Below, piece after piece: positions 58,712-64,000 of a stretch of 64,000 nt of DNA; the stretch's first letter is position 1, and each line of letters begins with the position of its first letter. The notes under the pieces are model-generated. The model saw nothing but the letters and a program-made list of their open reading frames with translations, was not told the DNA's origin and did not search any database. Both the position numbers and the translations under genes were made by a program. This DNA is from Photobacterium obscurum (GTDB lineage: Bacteria; Pseudomonadota; Gammaproteobacteria; Enterobacterales; Vibrionaceae): contig NZ_JAKRRW010000003.1 of assembly GCF_026191635.1 (NCBI RefSeq), forward strand, positions 124,001 through 188,000, read 5' to 3'.

Positions 58712-58755
58712 ATTCCCTCCTCTTTTCACGTCCCTTTCTCTATCTTATTTCAAAC

Positions 58756-58773
58756 TTGGCATACCCTTTGCTT
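58756..58773 (+). promoter_or_regulatory. Sigma-54 promoter of flgB
   Basis: TTGGCATACCCTTTGCTT has GG and GC exactly ten bases apart and matches TTGGCA-N6-TTGCT closely. It lies 31 bases before the flgB start, as expected for a FlrC-dependent class III operon. Confidence 0.88.
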
Positions 58774-58803
58774 ATATATCCGTAACGATTTATGGAGGCA
58801 GCT

Positions 58804-59199
58804 ATGTCCATCTCTTTTGATAAAGCATTAGGTATTCACCAGCACACCGTCGGTGTCCGCGGAAAGCGTGCGGAAACACTGGCCAGCAATATTGCCAATG
58901 CGAATACACCTGGCTACAAAGCAAAAGATATCGACTTTAAGCGCGCCCTGAATGCGGCAACGTCGGAGGCAAACATTGGCCTGAGTCGTACCGATGGTCG
59001 GCATATCTCTGCCTCCACAAAAATTATGGGTGAGCAAAAGTACCGTGTTCCTAATCAACCGGATACCGGCGACGGTAACACCGTGGATGCACAACTTGAG
59101 CAGAACCTGTTCATGCAGAACTCGCTGGAATATCAGGCATCACTCGATTTTCTGGGCTCAAAATTCAAAAACCTGAGCAAGGCATTAAAAGGGGAATAA
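58804..59199 (+). CDS. flgB: Flagellar basal-body rod protein FlgB
   Basis: 131 residues from ATG 58804 with GGAGG five bases upstream; the frame from 58792 overlaps that site. The rod motif ASNIANANTPGYKAKDIDF near residue 28 is diagnostic. FlgB is the proximal rod protein. First gene of flgBCDE. Confidence 0.96.
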   Translation: MSISFDKALGIHQHTVGVRGKRAETLASNIANANTPGYKAKDIDFKRALNAATSEANIGLSRTDGRHISASTKIMGEQKYRVPNQPDTGDGNTVDAQLEQNLFMQNSLEYQASLDFLGSKFKNLSKALKGE

Positions 59200-59202
59200 T
59201 AA

Positions 59203-59619
59203 ATGAGTTTGTTTAACGTTTTTAATGTCACTGGCTCGGCAATGAGTGCGGAGTCAGTCCGCTTGAATACGACGTCTAGTAACCTGGCCAATGCCAACAG
59301 CGTAAGTAGTTCTGCTGAAGAAACATATAAAGCGCGTCATCCGGTGTTTGCAGCGGCTCTGCAAAGTGCCAGTTATCAGCGTGAAGAAAGCGTACCTGTT
59401 CAGGTAAAAGGTATTGTTGAGAGCCAGAAACCGTTGCGTGCCGAGTATAACCCGGAGCACCCGCTTGCGAATGCGGAAGGTTATATCTACAAGCCTAATG
59501 TCAACGTAATGGAAGAAATGGCCAACATGATTTCAGCTTCTCGTTCCTATCAAAGTAATGTCCAAGTTGCAGATGCCAGTAAGCAGATGCTGATGAGCAC
59601 ATTACAGATGGGTAAATAA
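59203..59619 (+). CDS. flgC: Flagellar basal-body rod protein FlgC
   Basis: 138 residues. The N-terminal rod motif NTTSSNLANANSVSS and the C-terminal NVMEEMANMISASRSYQSNVQ are typical of FlgC. Starts three bases after the flgB stop. Confidence 0.96.
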   Translation: MSLFNVFNVTGSAMSAESVRLNTTSSNLANANSVSSSAEETYKARHPVFAAALQSASYQREESVPVQVKGIVESQKPLRAEYNPEHPLANAEGYIYKPNVNVMEEMANMISASRSYQSNVQVADASKQMLMSTLQMGK

Positions 59620-59637
59620 GGGTAAGGAGTGACTGTT

Positions 59638-60354
59638 ATGACCGGTATTAACGGCGCAGGTCAAAGCAATTTGTCCTACCTTGACAAGCTCAAGGGGATG
59701 CAACAGGAAAAACTGCAGGAAGAGCAGAAAGTCACAACAGGTCAGACCCAGCTGAAGCAAGAAGATTTTCTCTCGCTGCTGACAAAGCAGATGGCTCAGC
59801 AGGATCCGTTCAAACCTGTTGGTAACGACCAGATGATTGCCCAGATGGCATCATTTGCCACGGTTGATGGTATTAACCAGATGAACGAGCAATTTGGCAG
59901 CCTGAACTCGGCCATGACCTCGAATCAGGCCCTGCAGGCCTCTTCATTGGTAGGGCGTGATGTGCTTATCCCAAGCTCTACCGGGGTTAAGCAAGCCGAG
60001 GGCGGCATGGCCGGTATGGTCAAATTACCTGAGGCTCTGAACAACATGATGGTTCGAGTTGAAAATGAACAGGGCCAGTTAATTAAAACCTTCGACATGG
60101 GGGCTAAACCACCAGGCGAACACCGCTTTGAATGGGATGGTACCGATGAAAGTGGCAAAGTGTTGCCGGAAGGTCGTTATAAACTCAAAGTAGCCGGGCT
60201 AGTTGATGGTGAAAGCCGTGAGTTTGATGTCTCTACCTATGCCAATGTCAACAGTGTGTTGCTTGGCAATGGGGCTGGCGATGTCATGCTTAATCTCGCG
60301 GGCTTTGACTCGCCATTCAAACTTGCTGAAGTGCTTGAAGTCGGCAAGGTATAA
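59638..60354 (+). CDS. flgD: Flagellar hook capping protein FlgD
   Basis: 238 residues from ATG 59638 with AAGGAG eight bases upstream. N-terminal QEDFLSLLTKQMAQQDP is the FlgD signature. The Ig-like and tudor-like domains follow (GEHRFEWDGTDESGKVLPEG). It caps the growing hook. A GTG at 59629 would sit on the ribosome-binding site. Confidence 0.95.
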   Translation: MTGINGAGQSNLSYLDKLKGMQQEKLQEEQKVTTGQTQLKQEDFLSLLTKQMAQQDPFKPVGNDQMIAQMASFATVDGINQMNEQFGSLNSAMTSNQALQASSLVGRDVLIPSSTGVKQAEGGMAGMVKLPEALNNMMVRVENEQGQLIKTFDMGAKPPGEHRFEWDGTDESGKVLPEGRYKLKVAGLVDGESREFDVSTYANVNSVLLGNGAGDVMLNLAGFDSPFKLAEVLEVGKV

Positions 60355-60376
60355 CAGGTTTTAGGAGATTCACAAC

Positions 60377-61684
60377 ATGGGATTTAATATTTCATTGAGT
60401 GGTATTGGGGCATCACAGAAAGACCTTAATACCACAAGTAATAACATTGCCAACTCAAACACTTACGGCTTTAAAGAGTCGCGTGCGGAGTTTGGTGATG
60501 TCTATTCAAGTTCGGTTTTTTCGAATGCCAAAACCACGACTGGTGGTGGTGTTCAGACATCTGTGGTAGCACAGCAATTCCATGAAGGTTCAAGTATTTA
60601 TACTAACAACCCGATGGATCTCCGTATTTCCGGTAGTGGCTTTTTCGCCGTTGCCGATGAAAAACTGCAGCCGCAAAATAATAGCCTGACACGAAATGGC
60701 GCGTTCCACCTAAACAAAGAGAATCACATTGTGAACTCTGAAGGTCAGTACCTGCTGGGTTACCAGGTTGACCAGGAAACCGATCAGGTGATGTCTTACG
60801 AGTCGCAGGCATTGAAAGTGCCGGATCAGTTTGGTCAGCCTCGCGCCTCAACCAATATTGAAATTGGCGTTAACCTACCGGCTAATGGTGATACAAAAGA
60901 CGCAAAACTGTTTGATTTCAATAACCCTGATACCTATAACAAGTCAACATCGGTGACTATTTATGACTCGCTGGGTCAGCCATACAAGATGTCGACTTAT
61001 TATGTGAAGGATAATACGGCACCCAACCGCTGGGCGGTGTATTACACGGCAACTGATGCCACAGGCGAGAAGCCGATCAATGTGACCAATGGTGGCTCTG
61101 CAACGGCAACAGGGGTACAGGGGAGCTTTATTGATTTCAATACTGATGGTTCTGTGGCCTCGGTTAACGGTGGTAACCCGATCGTAACTGAACCGCTAGG
61201 TGCAACCGGTGCCGGTCTTGACCTGAATGGTGCTGACGAGAACCAAGTGCTGAATGTGAATATTGAAGATCCTACTCAGTATGCTGCGCCGTTCGAAATT
61301 CGTCGTTTTAACGAAGATGGTGCGACTACCGGTTATCTGGCGAAAGTCGACATCGATGCCAAGGGCTCGATTGTAGCCACCTACAGTAACGGTGAAAATG
61401 TCACGCTAGGCCGTGTCGGTATGGTGCGCGTACCGAACGAGCAGGGTTTGGTTTCGAAAGGTGGTACTCAGTGGGTTGTAAGCCAGGATTCTGGCGCGGC
61501 AATCTGGGGCGAGGCGAGCCAGGGGGCGTTTGGTGCCGTTAAGAGCGGTACGCTGGAGCAGTCAAACATTGACATGACCCAGGAGCTGGTAGACTTGATC
61601 ACCGCTCAACGTAATTTCCAGGCGAACTCTCGTGCGCTGGAAGTTGATAACCAGCTGCAGCAGACAATTCTGCAAATCCGCTAA
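60377..61684 (+). CDS. flgE: Flagellar hook protein FlgE
   Basis: 435 residues. The N-terminal motif NTTSNNIANSNTYGFKESR and C-terminal MTQELVDLITAQRNFQANSRALEV frame a variable central region with YDSLGQPYKMSTYYVKD. It builds the hook. It is followed by a 320-base gap before flgF, so it probably ends the flgBCDE transcript. Confidence 0.96.
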   Translation: MGFNISLSGIGASQKDLNTTSNNIANSNTYGFKESRAEFGDVYSSSVFSNAKTTTGGGVQTSVVAQQFHEGSSIYTNNPMDLRISGSGFFAVADEKLQPQNNSLTRNGAFHLNKENHIVNSEGQYLLGYQVDQETDQVMSYESQALKVPDQFGQPRASTNIEIGVNLPANGDTKDAKLFDFNNPDTYNKSTSVTIYDSLGQPYKMSTYYVKDNTAPNRWAVYYTATDATGEKPINVTNGGSATATGVQGSFIDFNTDGSVASVNGGNPIVTEPLGATGAGLDLNGADENQVLNVNIEDPTQYAAPFEIRRFNEDGATTGYLAKVDIDAKGSIVATYSNGENVTLGRVGMVRVPNEQGLVSKGGTQWVVSQDSGAAIWGEASQGAFGAVKSGTLEQSNIDMTQELVDLITAQRNFQANSRALEVDNQLQQTILQIR

Positions 61685-61698
61685 AGCCTAAACTCATG

Positions 61699-61863
61699 GC
61701 TATTTCGCTTAATATTTGCATCGAAAGTGCTCATTTATACTTATAAACACTGCGCTTTCTCTTTGCTCTTAAACGAAATAGCTGCGAGTGCATCTGCTCT
61801 CAATTTAGCATGAATTTATGGTTTTGCCGCTTGATTGACCCTTGTGTTGAAAAAGCGGCAAAA
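61699..61863. other. Inverted-repeat-rich gap between flgE and flgF
   Basis: GCTATTTCG (61699-61707) pairs with CGAAATAGC (61774-61782), and TTTTGCCGCTT (61822-61832) with AAGCGGCAAAA (61853-61863). No long T-run follows either. No gene is supported in this gap. They may end the flgBCDE message or form a regulatory structure. Confidence 0.55.
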
Positions 61864-61954
61864 GTTGTCCAGCCCCGTCATAAAATTGTCTCTTCATTGC
61901 CATCCTCTCGGCATTAAAAACATAATCATTTGATTTATAAAGATATAATATTGG

Positions 61955-61970
61955 TGGCATAGTTATTGCT
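61955..61970 (+). promoter_or_regulatory. Sigma-54 promoter of flgF
   Basis: TGGCATAGTTATTGCT has the GG (61956) and GC (61968) exactly ten bases apart and matches the consensus well. It lies 35 bases before flgF, splitting the flg cluster into two FlrC-type units. Confidence 0.85.
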
Positions 61971-62004
61971 TAAAGATTGCTAGATTGTGATTGGAGAGTC
62001 GATA

Positions 62005-62754
62005 ATGGATCGTTCACTATATTTGGCCATGAGTGGCGCTAAGCAAGATATGTATGGCATGCAGCTCCATGCCAACAACCTTGCCAACGTGAGAACAACG
62101 GGTTTTCGCGCCGACTTGGAGCAGGCTCGCAGCATGCAGGCTTATGGTGAAGGTTTACCATCGCGGGTATTCGCCATGACTGAGCGTCCGGGACAAGACT
62201 TTTCTCAGGGCTCAGTAATGACCACTGGACGTGATTTGGATGTTACCGTAGAAGGTGACGGCTGGTTGGCTGTATTAGATCCTTCGGGTCAGGAAGCTTA
62301 TACCCGTGCCGGGCACCTAAAAATCGATCAGACCGGGATGCTACAAAATAGCAATGGCAACCTGATGCTCGGTGAAAATGGTGGCCCGATTTTTGTTCCA
62401 CTCCCAATCAGCAAAATTGAAATCGGCAACGACGGAACTATTTCGGTACTCCCTCAGGGAGCGCCACCGGAAGCGATGGAAGTCGTTGACCGTCTGAAAT
62501 TAGTGCGACCAGATAACCGCGATCTGTACAAAGACGTCAATGGTTTGTTCAAGTCAAAAAATCCAGGTGAAGTGTTTGATGCCGATGCTGGCGTGACCTT
62601 GCTAAACGGTGCACTGGAAGGCAGCAATGTTAATGCCGTGGGCGAAATGACCAGCATGATCGATCTGCAGCGCCATTTTGAAATGCAGGTCAAGTTAATG
62701 AAAACCGCAGAAGAAATGGACGCCGCTTCATCTTCCCTGCTGCGTTTAGGCTAA
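62005..62754 (+). CDS. flgF: Flagellar basal-body rod protein FlgF
   Basis: 249 residues from ATG 62005 with GGAGAG upstream; an in-frame GTG at 61987 precedes it. Start MDRSLYLAMSGAKQDMYG is the usual one. The rod motif HANNLANVRTTGFRADL and C-terminal EMTSMIDLQRHFEMQVKLM fit FlgF. First gene of flgFGH. Confidence 0.96.
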   Translation: MDRSLYLAMSGAKQDMYGMQLHANNLANVRTTGFRADLEQARSMQAYGEGLPSRVFAMTERPGQDFSQGSVMTTGRDLDVTVEGDGWLAVLDPSGQEAYTRAGHLKIDQTGMLQNSNGNLMLGENGGPIFVPLPISKIEIGNDGTISVLPQGAPPEAMEVVDRLKLVRPDNRDLYKDVNGLFKSKNPGEVFDADAGVTLLNGALEGSNVNAVGEMTSMIDLQRHFEMQVKLMKTAEEMDAASSSLLRLG

Positions 62755-62774
62755 ACCGATAAAAGGAAAACAAC

Positions 62775-63563
62775 ATGCATCCAGCTTTATGGGTAAGTAA
62801 AACCGGTCTTGACGCCCAGCAGACAAATATCTCGACCATTTCTAATAACCTGGCCAATGCCTCAACCGTGGGCTTCAAGAAAAGCCGAGCGGTATTCGAA
62901 GATCTGTTTTACCAGAATATTAACCAGCCAGGCGGCCAGTCATCACAGGATACCGAGCTGCCATCAGGCTTAATGCTAGGTGCTGGTTCTAAGGTCGTAG
63001 CAACCCAGAAGGTATTTACCCAGGGCAATACGCAAACCACCAATAATGCGATGGATATGATGATTGAGGGAGATGGCTTCTTCCAGATCTTAATGCCGGA
63101 CGGCAATATGGGGTATACCCGTAATGGTCAGTTCACGATTAACGGTGAAGGCCAGTTGGTAACTACCGGTTCTGGCTATGTTTTACAGCCGGAAATTGTG
63201 GTTCCGGAAGATGCTGTTGGTGTGACGGTGGGGACTGACGGTGAAGTTTCAGCCCGAATTCGTGGCCAGCAGGAAAATCAGGTTTTGGGACAGATCACGA
63301 CGGTTGATTTTATTAACCCTGGTGGCCTTGAACCGATCGGTCAGAACTTGTTCTTGCCAACTGGTGCGAGTGGCGATGCCCAGGAAGGTGTCCCTGGTCT
63401 GGATGGTTTAGGTTCTATTCGTCAGTCGATGCTGGAAACATCCAACGTCAACGTAACGGAAGAGCTGGTAAACATGATTGAAGCGCAGCGAGTTTATGAG
63501 ATGAACTCTAAAGTGATTTCAACCGTTGACCAGATGCTGAGCTACGTTAACCAACAGCTATAA
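62775..63563 (+). CDS. flgG: Flagellar distal rod protein FlgG
   Basis: 262 residues. N-terminal LWVSKTGLDAQQTNI and ISNNLANASTVGFKKSRAVF, and C-terminal NVTEELVNMIEAQRVYEMNSKV are the family signatures. It forms the distal rod. Starts 20 bases after flgF with an AAAGGAAA ribosome-binding site. Confidence 0.97.
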   Translation: MHPALWVSKTGLDAQQTNISTISNNLANASTVGFKKSRAVFEDLFYQNINQPGGQSSQDTELPSGLMLGAGSKVVATQKVFTQGNTQTTNNAMDMMIEGDGFFQILMPDGNMGYTRNGQFTINGEGQLVTTGSGYVLQPEIVVPEDAVGVTVGTDGEVSARIRGQQENQVLGQITTVDFINPGGLEPIGQNLFLPTGASGDAQEGVPGLDGLGSIRQSMLETSNVNVTEELVNMIEAQRVYEMNSKVISTVDQMLSYVNQQL

Positions 63564-63575
63564 CAGGGTATTAGA

Positions 63576-64000
63576 ATGGCGATGAAAAAAATCATAGCAG
63601 GTCTGGCTATTGTACTTTCTGGCTGTGTACAACTGCCGCAGGAAGAGTCGGATATGGCTCAGGCCACGACAACGGTGGATGCTGTTGAAGGGACAACGGA
63701 GCAAAGCTCTGGGCTGATTGACATGATGCGTCGCCGTGAAGATCCTCAGGCTGGCGATCCTGCGTGGGCGAGTATCCGTCCGCAGGAAAAGCCGGAACAT
63801 TATGCAACGGCAACGGGGTCTCTGTTTAACTCGTCGGCGGCTCAGGATCTGTATGACGATACCAAGCCAAGAGGCATCGGCGATATTGTCACTATCTTGC
63901 TGGAAGAGAAAACCCAGGCCAAGAAAAGTGCCAGTTCGGATTTAGATAAGTCGACTGATATGTCGATGGATCCGTTAGCGCTTGGTGGTAAGCCTGTCAC
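63576..64000 (+). CDS. flgH: Flagellar L-ring protein FlgH (3' end outside window)
   Basis: The first 141 codons are present. ATG 63576, or 63582 two codons later, gives a lipoprotein signal with lipobox LSGC. Following WASIRPQEKPEHYATATGSLF and GIGDIVTILLEEKTQAKK are FlgH hallmarks. FlgH builds the outer-membrane L-ring. The reading frame is cut at the window edge, so it is incomplete, not broken. Confidence 0.94.
   Translation, partial: MAMKKIIAGLAIVLSGCVQLPQEESDMAQATTTVDAVEGTTEQSSGLIDMMRRREDPQAGDPAWASIRPQEKPEHYATATGSLFNSSAAQDLYDDTKPRGIGDIVTILLEEKTQAKKSASSDLDKSTDMSMDPLALGGKPV

Overview
The window is chromosomal DNA of a marine gammaproteobacterium of the family Vibrionaceae. Photobacterium or a close relative seems the best guess, but the genus is an inference. 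The evidence is the complete Na+-NQR operon with apbE and nqrM, the polar-flagellum genes flgT/flgO/flgP, the ptsHI-crr/cysK/cysZ/zipA/ligA/porin order, and the periplasmic nitrate reductase genes beside narQ-narP. Nearly everything is core genome. No phage, integrase, insertion sequence or CRISPR array was seen.

Layout. 1-7.9 kb: the 3' end of an unknown gene, then nqrABCDEF, apbE and nqrM, i.e. the Na+-pumping NADH:quinone oxidoreductase with its FMN-attaching and iron-sulfur maturation factors. 7.9-12.0 kb: a two-receiver diguanylate cyclase, SOS-controlled dinB, and pepD. 12.0-13.3 kb: a gap that looks empty of long genes but holds a 3' remnant resembling a chemoreceptor gene, two HexR-like operators, a good promoter, a 29-codon ORF with a strong ribosome-binding site and a strong terminator. 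I read this as a dual-function small RNA plus micropeptide of the VcdRP type. 13.3-20.3 kb: PurR-controlled purine permease with gpt, a small secreted protein, frsA, crl and proBA. 20.4-23.3 kb: a minus-strand cluster with DUF2897, M15 peptidase, dapE, an ArsC-like protein and a MAPEG protein. 23.6-31.6 kb: an anaerobic block with an FNR-type promoter in front of a winged-helix protein, narQ-narP-lipoprotein, and divergent napFDABC ending in a 44-residue membrane peptide. 31.6-36.9 kb: small membrane proteins and lipoproteins (one with a Fur box), a chimeric substrate-binding/GGDEF protein and a DyP peroxidase. 37.0-45.6 kb: crr-ptsI-ptsH, cysK, cysZ, zipA and ligA. 45.6-49.7 kb: two tandem paralogous porins with shared leader elements. 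49.9-52.6 kb: two small secreted proteins, gltX, tRNA-Ala(GGC) and tRNA-Arg(CCT). 52.6-64.0 kb: the flagellar and chemotaxis block flgT, flgOP, flgN-flgM-flgA, cheV-cheR, flgBCDE and flgFGH, cut by the window edge inside flgH, with sigma-54-like and sigma-28-like promoters.

The genes fit a facultative anaerobe that runs on a sodium motive force. NQR pumps Na+, and the Na+-driven polar flagellum is built by the flg genes. Nap, NarQP and FNR sites serve growth on nitrate. The PTS, porins, a putative HexR/CRP-controlled RNA and FrsA tie sugar uptake to central metabolism.

All calls are from reading the sequence and recalled family knowledge. Nothing was searched against a database. Promoter and operator calls are pattern matches only.
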